From the NCBI GenBank assembly GCA_963747535.1, contig CAVVFX010000007.1, positions 186,001 through 250,000 on the forward strand: DNA of 64,000 bases. The letters are read 5' to 3'. The stretch comes from CAVVFX01 sp963747535. Its GTDB lineage: Bacteria; Acidobacteriota; Terriglobia; Bryobacterales; Bryobacteraceae. Position 1 is the stretch's first letter. Each line of letters begins with the position of its first letter. Below, in pieces: positions 53,336 through 60,412 of this stretch. The translations under genes and the position numbers were made by a program. The notes below the pieces were generated by a model. The model was not told the DNA's origin. It saw only the letters and a program-made list of their open reading frames with translations, and did no database searches.

Positions 53336-54157
53336 GTGGGAAACCGAAGAGATGGAGGAAGACGACCTCGTGTTGGGCCGCGGGGCGGCGCGACGGCGGC
53401 GGCCGAATTCAGTAAGTGGGCGCAAAGTTCCAACTTGCGCGAATTGCGGTCCAATGTACTTTGGGACGGGATCAAGTGGGGCATCGGAGTTCTTTGGGCG
53501 TTTGGGGGAAGCTCTGTGATAGCAGGCGTTTTATGGCTAGTTGGAAAGCTCCGGAACCAGCTAGACTACGTCGGTATTGGATTAACATTTCTGGTGAGTT
53601 TCATCTGCTTGTTCCTCGCTGGTCGCCTATCCCGGCAACGAGGTTTCGCTGCCGAGGGGCCGCGCAAGGAAGTCACTATCCCGCCAGTCTCCGAAGTTGC
53701 AGTGTCGCAAGTCGAAGCGCGGCAATTGCGCGGCGAGAACTACAAACCCCTAGCCCCCAGCGACCTGTTCGAGTTGGTTGACGTGACTCAGGACCCGCTG
53801 CAAACCGATCCTAAGATCACATACAAGAGTAAGTTGCGGGTCACCTTGCAGAATTCCTCGCTTCAGCACATCGATGCCAAAAAGCCCGATTGGATATCGA
53901 GCGACGGCTACGTTCCGTTTCAGGCGGGGCCCGGAATCTGGTCGGTTCTTCAGGCTCCAAAAGCCATGGGCGGTTGGGACGACGAAAAGCCCATGCTCCA
54001 TTTGCCTCCAGGGTGTTCGTTTCGAGCGAGCGTCGGCCTCGATGACGGGTTTTCCGTTCAGGAGATCAACCGACGTCACGCAACTGAACACGTCGGCTTG
54101 CTTATCATTCCGGTGACGGTCGACGGCATTGAGATGGAGTGGAGAGTGCGCTTGTAG
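53336..54157 (+). CDS. Membrane-anchored protein of unknown function
   Basis: Up to 273 residues from GTG 53336; the first 25 residues are low-complexity, so the start is uncertain. Two membrane segments (WGIGVLWAFGGSSVIAGVLWLVG and YVGIGLTFLVSFICLFLAGRL) are followed by a soluble domain (DLFELVDVTQDPLQTDPKITYKSKLRVTLQNSSLQHID; WRVRL at the end) of beta-sheet character. No phage family fits; it may be a lysogenic-conversion gene placed after the virion operon. The 113-base gap after it holds no clear gene. Confidence 0.65.
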   Translation: MGNRRDGGRRPRVGPRGGATAAAEFSKWAQSSNLRELRSNVLWDGIKWGIGVLWAFGGSSVIAGVLWLVGKLRNQLDYVGIGLTFLVSFICLFLAGRLSRQRGFAAEGPRKEVTIPPVSEVAVSQVEARQLRGENYKPLAPSDLFELVDVTQDPLQTDPKITYKSKLRVTLQNSSLQHIDAKKPDWISSDGYVPFQAGPGIWSVLQAPKAMGGWDDEKPMLHLPPGCSFRASVGLDDGFSVQEINRRHATEHVGLLIIPVTVDGIEMEWRVRL

Positions 54158-54270
54158 CGCTTTCTTCGCCATGGCTTTCCGACGGCGGCGTGCTAAACCG
54201 ATATTCCGAGGAGGGACAGTTTCGCGGCTAAGGATGCCAGGTCGACGGGCGGCCGTCAGATAATCAGATC

Positions 54271-54432
54271 ATGGAGCCAACACTAATTCTGGCCGACCGG
54301 GTGATCCAGCTAATCCGGGAGTCGGGTGTGAATCAGTCCGAAGCCCAGTCAGCGCTGACTGTGGCAAAGCATGTGTTGACTTCGATCGACGATCTTCCAT
54401 TGCCGCCTCTGCCTGTCACGGCCGGAGCTTAG
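54271..54432 (+). CDS. 53-residue protein of unknown function
   Basis: ATG 54271 to TAG 54432. The product is a helical segment (LILADRVIQLIRESGVNQSEAQSALTVAKHVLTSIDD) plus a proline-rich end. No strong ribosome site precedes it, and its last 17 bases overlap the convergent gene at 54416. Coding support is modest. Confidence 0.4.
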   Translation: MEPTLILADRVIQLIRESGVNQSEAQSALTVAKHVLTSIDDLPLPPLPVTAGA

Positions 54433-54553
54433 TCTTCGGAACCGACTGCATGGCCACCTTGGCGATAGCGTCGAGCGAGCCCGCAATTTGAGTCAGACGC
54501 AGCTCGATCTTCACGAGCAGGTCGTAAATTCTGTCGTCAGGTTTTGGATCCAT
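54416..54553 (-). CDS. 45-residue helical protein
   Basis: ATG 54553 lies behind a strong AAGGAGAGAAG. The product (MDPKPDDRIYDLLVKIELRL, then TQIAGSLDAIAKVAMQSV) is a single amphipathic helix of a kind seen in small coiled proteins. It is the distal gene of a leftward group with 54596 and 54835, under the operator pair at 55049-55107. Confidence 0.6.
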   Translation of the reverse strand: MDPKPDDRIYDLLVKIELRLTQIAGSLDAIAKVAMQSVPKTKLRP

Positions 54554-54595
54554 CTCTTCTCTCCTTGCTTCCCCTTCTTCGCCGCGGGCTTTGGC

Positions 54596-54838
54596 CTACC
54601 TGCCTTCCAGTTTCTCGACACGCCTGCCGAGAGCGTCCACATGCCCGGTCAACGCCGTCATGGCTGTTGTAAGACGCTCGAAGTTCAGGTCCGCGCGTGC
54701 CCAACCCTCCCTCATCAACCTCTCCGTTTCCTTTATCTGCGCGGCCGTCTCTGCCATCTTGTCCGTCAACTCGCCAAGCTGGCGGTCGTGCGACTCGATC
54801 GAGTGGCGCACGAACTCCTCAGTTTCTTCCCACGTCAT
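54596..54838 (-). CDS. Small coiled-coil protein
   Basis: 80 residues from ATG 54838. It is one long charged helix (ETEEFVRHSIESHDRQLGELTDKMAETAAQIKETERLMREG, then LTTAMTALTGHVDALGRRVEKLEGR) with heptad-like spacing. It overlaps the upstream gene by 4 bases. It may oligomerise with its neighbour. No family is recognised. Confidence 0.68.
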   Translation of the reverse strand: MTWEETEEFVRHSIESHDRQLGELTDKMAETAAQIKETERLMREGWARADLNFERLTTAMTALTGHVDALGRRVEKLEGR

Positions 54839-55038
54839 TGCGTCACCTTCGCCTTCTTCGCCGCAGCCTTCTTCTTCGGCCCCCAGCGCGCTTTAGCTGC
54901 TTTGCTCGCCAGCTCGGTTCTTTGCTCCGGGGATAACATCGCAGCGCCTTTCTTGACCTTTACGAGGCCGCCACGCCTCCCCAGTTCGGTCATGACCTGG
55001 GATATCTGAGATTGGCTAGGAGGTTTCTGCTTGCCCAT
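54835..55038 (-). CDS. Small basic protein with SPEQR..ARW motif, possible repressor
   Basis: 67 residues from ATG 55038. ISQVMTELGRRGGLVKVKKGAAMLSPEQRTELASKAAKARW is followed by a Lys/Ala tail. The GRRGG and KARW blocks suggest DNA binding, and the same LSPEQR...ARW plan appears in the protein at 12458. The promoter region just upstream carries one of two palindromic operators (55049-55063), so it may be autoregulated. Whether it is the repressor itself is not known. Confidence 0.65.
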   Translation of the reverse strand: MGKQKPPSQSQISQVMTELGRRGGLVKVKKGAAMLSPEQRTELASKAAKARWGPKKKAAAKKAKVTQ

Positions 55039-55048
55039 TAATACCTAC

Positions 55049-55113
55049 TGTAAGCGGCTTACAAAAAGATAGCAAGTTTTTCCTTGACTTCAGTAAGCCG
55101 CTTACTGCATAAT
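55049..55113. promoter_or_regulatory. Divergent promoters with two matching palindromic operators
   Basis: TGTAAGCGGCTTACA (55049-55063) and CAGTAAGCCGCTTACTG (55091-55107) share the half-site GTAAGC, with centres 43 bases apart, about four helical turns. For the rightward gene a -35 TTGACT (55084-55089) and -10 CATAAT (55108-55113) flank the second palindrome with an 18-base spacer, so a bound repressor would block polymerase. The leftward gene at 55038 begins just beyond the first. Confidence 0.8.
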
Positions 55114-55153
55114 GGGAATGTGATGAGCGGGTTGGAAGTGAGAGGAGCAAACG

Positions 55154-55426
55154 ATGTTCTTAGACGACAGATACAGCGAGCAGGACTGGCGCAACGACGC
55201 CGACGCTCGGGAGCGTGACGAAATCCGGCGCGAGGCCCGCGACCTGGGCGAGTACTACGCAGAAACGCCATTGCATCGCGAGTTGCCGGCGATCATGCGC
55301 GACGATGCCGGGCCGATCGGTATGTCCTGCGAAAGCGATCTCGAGCAGGCGAGACGGCGGGCGCCCGGCATGGATTACCGCGGCCTGGCTGCTGACCTGG
55401 CGCGCGGCCTGAAGGAGGTGGCGTAG
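55154..55426 (+). CDS. Charged small phage protein of unknown function
   Basis: 90 residues from ATG 55154 behind AGAGGAG. It is strongly charged and helical (YSEQDWRNDADARERDEIRREARDLGEYYAET; DLEQARRRAPGMDYRGLAADLARGLKEVA). It has no Cys pairs or membrane segment. It is the first rightward gene under the operator pair and precedes a 223-residue protein by 2 bases. Probably early. Confidence 0.65.
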   Translation: MFLDDRYSEQDWRNDADARERDEIRREARDLGEYYAETPLHRELPAIMRDDAGPIGMSCESDLEQARRRAPGMDYRGLAADLARGLKEVA

Positions 55427-55428
55427 CC

Positions 55429-56100
55429 ATGGCGAAAATCAACTTCGAGCCGAACATCGCCGTCGAGGTAGCGCTGAAGTTCGACAAGGGGAAAGAGGTA
55501 GAGTCCCGCCTGGCGAACTCACCCAACCAGATGATGTACACCCTCTGTGGAGACGACGTGATCTACGTGCCGCTGCACGTGGCGGAGCAAATCACCCGGC
55601 TCGGCATCAGGCGCGAGGAACTGTTCTCGATCTGCAAACGTGTCATCGGTAAGGCAACCAAGTGGGAAGTGAAGCGGCTGAGCGAAGCGACCGAACCCGC
55701 GCAGCCGCCGAACAACTTCGAGGCATTGCCTACCGCGATCGACGCCACACTGATCGAGCGGCAGCTTACGACTTCGATCAACCAGGTAAAGGCGGCGCAG
55801 GCGCTTACGACGCCTGCACCGGCTCAGAGCACCGCAAAATCCAACGGCACCCAGACACCCAATTCTAACGCGCCCATCGCTCACACCGTCATCAGTAAGC
55901 TGATGGCATCAGCACTGATCGCAGCCTTCGATGCTACGCAGGAGTGCGAACGCTACGCTCATTCGAAGGGCGTCGAGTTCGAGTTCCAGGCCGAAGACAT
56001 CCGCGCCATTTCCAACACGATTTTCATCGCGCTTTCAAAAGACCCGCGGTTCGGGGAGCCGCAGAAAGTCAACGGGGCGGGGCAGCCGTGGCATCAATAG
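55429..56100 (+). CDS. Phage protein of unknown function
   Basis: 223 residues from ATG 55429. The N-terminal half is an alpha-beta domain (INFEPNIAVEVALKFDKGKEVESRLANSPNQMMYTLCGDDVIYVPLHVAEQITRLGIRREELFSICKR). A Thr/Ala/Gln linker joins it to a helical end (TVISKLMASALIAAFDATQECERYAHSKGVEFEFQAEDIRAISNTIFIAL). The first part resembles single-strand or tail-accessory folds but I cannot name a family. It overlaps the next small gene by 13 bases. Confidence 0.68.
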   Translation: MAKINFEPNIAVEVALKFDKGKEVESRLANSPNQMMYTLCGDDVIYVPLHVAEQITRLGIRREELFSICKRVIGKATKWEVKRLSEATEPAQPPNNFEALPTAIDATLIERQLTTSINQVKAAQALTTPAPAQSTAKSNGTQTPNSNAPIAHTVISKLMASALIAAFDATQECERYAHSKGVEFEFQAEDIRAISNTIFIALSKDPRFGEPQKVNGAGQPWHQ

Positions 56101-56237
56101 ATTTCACGCGGATCGCGCAGCAACACCGGCGCGCGGTCAGGGACCAGGGCGTCGTGTTCTGGGCCGTTGTGCTCGTCATCGCGGCGCCGTTCGTCGGCCT
56201 GGCGATCGGCTTGGCATTCTGGGGGTTGCCGCAATAA
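56088..56237 (+). CDS. 49-residue single-span membrane protein
   Basis: GTG 56088 overlaps the previous gene. The product has a basic N-terminal part (ASIDFTRIAQQHRRAVRDQG) and one strong membrane segment (FWAVVLVIAAPFVGLAIGLAFW). It could be a small holin or membrane-stress protein. A strong terminator follows at 56279. Confidence 0.55.
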   Translation: MASIDFTRIAQQHRRAVRDQGVVFWAVVLVIAAPFVGLAIGLAFWGLPQ

Positions 56238-56278
56238 AGCCCGTTGGTATAATTCACCCAAACCATAGATAACCATCG

Positions 56279-56315
56279 AAGCCCCTCTCGCGGACCCCAC
56301 GCGAAGGGGCTTTTT
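56279..56315 (+). terminator. Rho-independent terminator
   Basis: AAGCCCCT (56279-56286) pairs with AGGGGCTT (56305-56312), the loop holds a further CGCG/CGCG pairing, and TTTTT follows. It ends the rightward group 55154-56237 and precedes the recombinase gene. Confidence 0.82.
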
Positions 56316-56320
56316 CCTTT

Positions 56321-56344
56321 TGGCAGCGACTACCCTCATGAATG
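56321..56344 (+). promoter_or_regulatory. Start-associated repeat element, copy 5
   Basis: TGGCAGCGACTACC followed by CTCATGAATG ends at the recombinase ATG (56342). The TGA directly before the start codon is kept. It comes just 6 bases after a terminator T-run, so if the gene is expressed its promoter must lie within the element or overlap the terminator. Confidence 0.68.
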
Positions 56345-56909
56345 ATTGCCGCTCTGTATGTTCGCGTCTCGACCGATGACCAGTCCCACATGATGCAGAC
56401 CACGGAGCTGCGATCGTACGCGGTCCGGATGGGCTGGCAGGTGGTGGAGTACGCTGAGAAAGCCTCCAGCGTGAAGACGCGGCCAGCGTTGAACCAGTTG
56501 CTCGCGGACGCGCGGTTGAAGAAGTTCGACGTGGTGGTGGTGTGGGCGCTTGATCGATTCGCGCGATCGGTCAAGCAGCTCATTACCAACATCGAGTTGC
56601 TCGACTCCTGCAACATCCGCTTCCTCTGTGTCAGCCAGGGCATCGACACCGATCGGCGGAATCCCGCGGCCACATTGCTTTTGCACTTGATTGGCGCCTT
56701 CGCCCAATTCGAACGGTCCTTGATCATCGAGCGGGTCCGGAGTGGCATGACCGAAGCCAAGAGGCAGGGCAAGCATTGCGGCCGGGCCGGCGCCCATCTG
56801 GCGACGCGATCACGCCGCGGAGCTGCGCGCGGAAGGCTTCAGTTTTCGCGAGATTGCAGCCAAACTGGGTCAGCCAGAGGCCAGCATTCGCCGTGCTCTA
56901 AAAAGGTGA
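56342..56909 (+). pseudogene. Small serine recombinase (resolvase/invertase type), frameshifted before its DNA-binding helix
   Basis: The N-terminal catalytic domain is intact: MIAALYVRVSTDDQS has the catalytic serine (Ser10), followed by DVVVVWALDRFARS and AATLLLHLIGAFAQFERSLIIERVRSGM. After KRQGKHCGR the frame is lost near 56790-56815. The family-typical end (ELRAEGFSFREIAAKLGQPEASIRRALKR) continues in the +1 frame to TGA 56909. Without its helix-turn-helix it should not bind its site. It is too short to be a large serine integrase. It lies alone, with a start-associated repeat at its start. Confidence 0.8.
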
Positions 56910-57133
56910 GCCAAAAGGGTATTTCAACCCCCTTTTCCCCCTGTTGCAACCATTGACCTTATAGGTGCGTTTTGGGTGCGCCACAAGGTTTACCTTCTGG
57001 CGCAGGTTTGCGCCTGAATGCTCGTGTTTTGAGGTTTTTCCGCATAATATAGCAAGCTACGCTCTGACCGCGCGGCAGGGCGTTGCGGGGCCCATCCACG
57101 ACAGAATGCGACACCAACGCAACTTTTTGAAAT
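56910..57133. other. Gap between recombinase and early operon
   Basis: 224 bases between a rightward and a leftward gene end. I see no gene or strong hairpin here. Confidence 0.4.
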
Positions 57134-57349
57134 TCAGCCTGGGGGATAACGGCGGATGTACTCGCGCAGCGTGCGAGCAAGCTCGCGACGCGCGGCGATC
57201 TTGGCGGCGATCAGCGATCCACCGGCGCCAAGTGCGAAGCCGGTTATTAGACACACCGGCCCGGGTTTGAGCACCAGGCCTACCAGGAAGGCTGCCACGC
57301 AGCCGATGGCGCCTCCGACAGCCCACGGTAGTAGCCAGCGACGCCTCAC
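57134..57349 (-). CDS. Small two-span membrane protein
   Basis: 71 residues from GTG 57349, overlapping the upstream stop by 4 bases. Two membrane segments (LLPWAVGGAIGCVAAFLVGLVL and PVCLITGFALGAGGSLIAAKIA) end in a basic tail (ARRELARTLREYIRRYPPG). It is the last gene of the leftward early operon. It could be a superinfection-exclusion or holin-type protein; nothing decides it. Confidence 0.6.
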   Translation of the reverse strand: MRRRWLLPWAVGGAIGCVAAFLVGLVLKPGPVCLITGFALGAGGSLIAAKIAARRELARTLREYIRRYPPG

Positions 57350-57495
57350 GCTCGTTTGCGCTCCGGATGGGCGACGGCCGCTTCCCGCTCGGGCGGTTTG
57401 CGAACCACGGTCACGGCTTTGCGTTTCTCAGGCTTCGGCCGCGGGTCGGGCGGGCCTTCAAACGTGATGGGGAGGGGGATCTGCTCGGCCGTCAT
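57346..57495 (-). CDS. 49-residue basic, proline-rich protein
   Basis: ATG 57495 overlaps the upstream stop (ATGA), and its own stop overlaps the next start. The product (MTAEQIPLPITFEGPPDPRP then KPEKRKAVTVVRKPPERE) is proline-rich, charged and probably disordered. Support comes mainly from the precise overlaps on both sides. Confidence 0.6.
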   Translation of the reverse strand: MTAEQIPLPITFEGPPDPRPKPEKRKAVTVVRKPPEREAAVAHPERKRA

Positions 57496-57947
57496 AGCTT
57501 CGTCTCCGGAGCTGACAGGCGCCGCTGGGTGGAATCAAAGTGTTCGAACATGGTTCGGCCGTCCGGACCTTTGGCGTAGGGCATGAATACCTCATGGGCT
57601 TGCACCATCCCCACGTCAATCATCGCGAGCTGAGCTTGCACCCATCGCAGCAGTTGGCGCCAGGCCACGCGCTCGGCCTGTTTCATGAGTCTGTTGAGGG
57701 TCGCGGGATCGAGGAAGCTACTTCGCCGGCTGCACAGGAGTTGGTAAACCGGATCGACGCGAGCGGGCATGGTGAAGCGGATCTCATGGTTTCCTACCAT
57801 CATTCCCCACTCTAAACCCTTGATTTTGCCGTTCTCGAATTTGGAGCTGATGGATGTGGCGCCGGCCTGGACCAGAGCCATCGATATCTCTGTGACCGTC
57901 TTCTCCATCGGGATCTCGGTCGTTTCCATGTAAATGGGCTTCTTCAT
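57492..57947 (-). CDS. Conserved phage protein of unknown function
   Basis: 151 residues from ATG 57947 with AAGGAGGCAAGG upstream. It shows a familiar phage pattern: METTEIPMEKTVTEISMALVQAGATSISSKFENGKIKGLEWGM, FTMPARVDPVYQLL, then a helix-turn block QAERVAWRQLLRWVQAQLAMIDVGMVQAHEVFMPYAKG. Proteins of this type recur in early modules of many temperate phages; the role is not known to me. It overlaps neighbours by 4 bases on both sides. Confidence 0.75.
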   Translation of the reverse strand: MKKPIYMETTEIPMEKTVTEISMALVQAGATSISSKFENGKIKGLEWGMMVGNHEIRFTMPARVDPVYQLLCSRRSSFLDPATLNRLMKQAERVAWRQLLRWVQAQLAMIDVGMVQAHEVFMPYAKGPDGRTMFEHFDSTQRRLSAPETKL

Positions 57948-58141
57948 CCTTGCCTCCTTGTGATCAGTTCGAACTCCAGGATGCTTTCCGCGCTCCTCTC
58001 GCGATGCGGACACCACCCGAAGTGTTGCTCGCCGTCCTGGGAGCAGATCCAGCACGGCCGATGCTGCCAGCACCACCACACGTAATCGTGCCACGTGCGG
58101 ATGAGATGAAACGCGGGCGCCGGCAGTGGCTGCGCGCTCAT
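57944..58141 (-). CDS. Small Cys/His/Trp-rich protein
   Basis: 65 residues from ATG 58141. HLIRTWHDYVWWCWQHRPCWICSQDGEQHFGWCPH has CWIC plus an outer Cys and nearby His, a likely zinc site. Overlaps both neighbours by 4 bases. Function unknown. Confidence 0.62.
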   Translation of the reverse strand: MSAQPLPAPAFHLIRTWHDYVWWCWQHRPCWICSQDGEQHFGWCPHRERSAESILEFELITRRQG

Positions 58142-58395
58142 GGGAACAGCTCCGGAACTTCCTCGACGTCGGCCTTGTCAAACGTGACCGTTAGTTTCTC
58201 GGCGGCCAGGGGTGACTTTTTCTTGCGGGCGATGAGGTATTGGGCCAGCGCCTGACGCTGATCCGGGTTCAGCTCCTCCAGGCGCGCGCGGTACTTGCCG
58301 ATGAGCGGCACGGGGTCTACCGGGATAGGCTGGTTGCCAAAAACTTTGATCCCGTCAAAGCGCTTCCCCGATCCAGGACGGAACTTGACCTTCAT
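58138..58395 (-). CDS. Small basic phage protein
   Basis: 85 residues from ATG 58395 (MKVKFRPGSGKRFDGIKVFG). The middle is helical (KYRARLEELNPDQRQALAQYLIARKKKSP) and the end acidic (DKADVEEVPELFP). It overlaps both neighbours by 4 bases. No family is recognised. Confidence 0.62.
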   Translation of the reverse strand: MKVKFRPGSGKRFDGIKVFGNQPIPVDPVPLIGKYRARLEELNPDQRQALAQYLIARKKKSPLAAEKLTVTFDKADVEEVPELFP

Positions 58396-58676
58396 AGCCG
58401 CAACCCCAATTTGGCCTTCGCCAGTTCGAATTCCAGGTTCAGCTTCTCGATGGCCTCCGGATCGTCCTGCATGCCACACCACATACAGACCGGCGGCAGT
58501 TCGCTCGCTATACGCGCTCCGGAGCGTGACAGGAGCACCGCGCGACCGCAGAATGCGCAATGTGCATCGATCGTTTCCATCGCTTCAGGAATCGCCTCGG
58601 CCGCCTTCTTGAGCGCGGGATCCAGCAGCATCGCGCGCCAGAGGATCGGATCGGCGCCCATGATTACACCGCTCAT
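58392..58676 (-). CDS. Zinc-finger-like small phage protein
   Basis: 94 residues from ATG 58676, with AGGACGGAAGG upstream. Two Cys pairs, CAFCG and CMWCG, lie about 25 residues apart and would hold one zinc. The C-terminal helix is acidic (PEAIEKLNLEFELAKAKLG). It overlaps both neighbours by 4 bases. Confidence 0.66.
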   Translation of the reverse strand: MSGVIMGADPILWRAMLLDPALKKAAEAIPEAMETIDAHCAFCGRAVLLSRSGARIASELPPVCMWCGMQDDPEAIEKLNLEFELAKAKLGLRL

Positions 58677-58921
58677 ACCTTCCGTCCTTTCACCGCGGCC
58701 AGGAACGGACCAGGCGCGAGCGGATCGTTCTGCTTGGCGAGTTCTGCCCACATCTCAGCGTCGCGACTGCTGAGGATCGCGCCGGGCCCGTCGCGTGCAA
58801 TCGCAGCCATTCGGCCGACGACGATCAGGCCAAGGCTCTTGGCGACCGGCAGCTCGGACTGCAGCAGTAGCTCAATGAGCCTGACGCATTCAGTGATGGC
58901 GGCACGGGATTCGCGGGTCAT
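58673..58921 (-). CDS. Small helical phage protein
   Basis: 82 residues from ATG 58921. It is helical (TRESRAAITECVRLIELLLQSELPVAKSLGLIVVGRMAAIARDG; SRDAEMWAELAKQNDP). No Cys pairs or membrane segment. It overlaps both neighbours by 4 bases. Confidence 0.6.
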   Translation of the reverse strand: MTRESRAAITECVRLIELLLQSELPVAKSLGLIVVGRMAAIARDGPGAILSSRDAEMWAELAKQNDPLAPGPFLAAVKGRKV

Positions 58922-59115
58922 GGCGCAACCACCGTGGCGCGCTTCGAGCGCGGCTCCAGGTCCGGATGCGTCCAGCCAACCTCTGGCGAGTAGCCATGGC
59001 CGGCAAGTGGGTGATACTCCTTCCACTCCGCGGGCGTGTGGATGCGATCGGCGTTGCACGCTGTGCACAACGGGTTCCCGTCTGGAAGGACGAGCAGACG
59101 TTCTTTCTCGGTCAT
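58918..59115 (-). CDS. Small Cys-pair phage protein
   Basis: 65 residues from ATG 59115. CTAC near residue 17 with HTPAEWKEYHPLAGHGYSP downstream could bind one zinc. The tail is basic (PRSKRATVV). It overlaps the replication gene stop by 4 bases, so both come from one transcript. Confidence 0.6.
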   Translation of the reverse strand: MTEKERLLVLPDGNPLCTACNADRIHTPAEWKEYHPLAGHGYSPEVGWTHPDLEPRSKRATVVAP

Positions 59116-60296
59116 GATGCTCCTTTCGCTTTGTCCTCTAGCGGATCTCCGGTTTCCGGATCAAGCCCAAGGCGCCGGCATTGCTCAATCCATTCCCGGG
59201 CCCGTCGTTCTTCTTCCTCGGCCGCGGCACGCTGGCGGGCGCGGTATTGGGCCAGGACCGGCGAGCCAGGCTCGAAGTCTTCCACCACGCACTTGACGAT
59301 GTAGGCCAGGGGGTTGCCCTTGCTTCGGCACTTGTGCCAGTCCGCATGGCAGAAGTGGACGATTTCCGCGGCCGTCGCGTTTTCATCGATGGCGCGCACC
59401 TGGGTGATGAGCTGACCGACTGCCCAATTACTGCCGGCGTCGGTGTGCTCGGCCAGGGCCTCGGCGATTTGCGCCTTCGCGGAGAGTTCGGGATCGATGG
59501 CGATCGGCGCGGGCGTTTGTGCCGGCACGGGAGGATTCGTCGTCGTCGTCGTCTCTGCGGTTTCCGGATCCGACGACGACGACGCATCGCCCGTTCTTTC
59601 AGTTGTATCCGTTGTTTTCTTATAGGGGCGCTTTTTGCGCGGCGCGCTCACGGTTTCAAGTGCGCGCACTACCTCATTACGGGCCTTTTCGTAACTGCGC
59701 GCCGCCTCATCGAGTTTGGCAAGGATAGGGTTGCGCGCTTCCTCATCCAGCTCGGATAAGAGTTTGAGTTTCAGGTGGCTAACGAGGGTTTTTAGGGTCT
59801 TGTCAGCGACCGGAAACCAGTCCGGAAATGAGGAAGCGCGCTCCTCATTTAGAACTCTGACCGGCGACCGCGGGACCGCCCACGAGTATAACCGAACGTG
59901 GCCGCCACGCAAACCTTTATCATCGTCGGCCACTCGTTTAGCCAGTCCAGCGGCGTCGAGGCAGTCCATCGCCAGGCGAAAGCGGCGCGGGGACAATTGC
60001 GTTGCGCGGATCACATCGCGCGGCCTCATCGGAACGACCTTCTTGTCGACCGTCTGCTTAACGGCCATCTCCCGTTGGAATCCCACTGTTCCCAACTCCA
60101 GGCACGCGTAGACGCGGCGCGCGTCGCTTGGTAGCGAGTTGAGCATCATGCGCCGGCATCGGTCCTTGGTGTTGATGTAGAACTCACCAGGCGGGATTTC
60201 TATCAGTCGGCCGTCCGCTCCGTGGATCTTGAACGGCCGTTTCGGTTTCTTGGGCGGTGTCTCGATCGGCGGTTGGCCTTCCTGCCCGTCGCTCAT
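59112..60296 (-). CDS. Replication-initiator-like phage protein
   Basis: 394 residues from ATG 60296. A winged-helix part (residues about 40-140: FYINTKDRCRRMMLNSLPSDARRVYACLELGTVG; RPRDVIRATQLSPRRFRLAMDCLDAAGLAKRV) resembles phage replication proteins of the O/DnaD type. A Ser/Asp- and Thr-rich linker (DASSSSDPETAETTTTTNPPV) leads to a C-terminal helical domain (WAVGQLITQVRAIDENATAAEIVHFCHADWHKC). It has no helicase or primase motif, so it would load the host machinery. It leads the early operon. Confidence 0.72.
   Translation of the reverse strand: MSDGQEGQPPIETPPKKPKRPFKIHGADGRLIEIPPGEFYINTKDRCRRMMLNSLPSDARRVYACLELGTVGFQREMAVKQTVDKKVVPMRPRDVIRATQLSPRRFRLAMDCLDAAGLAKRVADDDKGLRGGHVRLYSWAVPRSPVRVLNEERASSFPDWFPVADKTLKTLVSHLKLKLLSELDEEARNPILAKLDEAARSYEKARNEVVRALETVSAPRKKRPYKKTTDTTERTGDASSSSDPETAETTTTTNPPVPAQTPAPIAIDPELSAKAQIAEALAEHTDAGSNWAVGQLITQVRAIDENATAAEIVHFCHADWHKCRSKGNPLAYIVKCVVEDFEPGSPVLAQYRARQRAAAEEEERRAREWIEQCRRLGLDPETGDPLEDKAKGAS
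59538..59584. repeat. Trinucleotide inverted repeat inside the replication gene
   Basis: CGTCGTCGTCGTC (59538-59550) and GACGACGACGACG (within 59569-59584) are exact inverses 18 bases apart, next to an AT-rich stretch (59597-59626). They encode the Ser/Thr linker. The position recalls phage origins that lie inside their own initiator genes. Confidence 0.5.
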
Positions 60297-60412
60297 CGCC
60301 AGCCGCCTTTCTTAGCCGCGGCTCGTGCGTCGACGGAGCCTGGGCTATACCCTTGTTGACCGTCGCCGTCTAATTTCGTACGATGTTTTGGTTGTCTCTT
60401 CGTCGCGTCCAT
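60293..60412 (-). CDS. 39-residue basic protein
   Basis: ATG 60412 to TGA 60293, overlapping the replication gene start (ATGA). The product (MDATKRQPKHRTKLDGDGQQ then GYSPGSVDARAAAKKGGW) is basic and probably disordered. Its ribosome site is weak; the precise overlap is the main support. Confidence 0.5.
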   Translation of the reverse strand: MDATKRQPKHRTKLDGDGQQGYSPGSVDARAAAKKGGWR

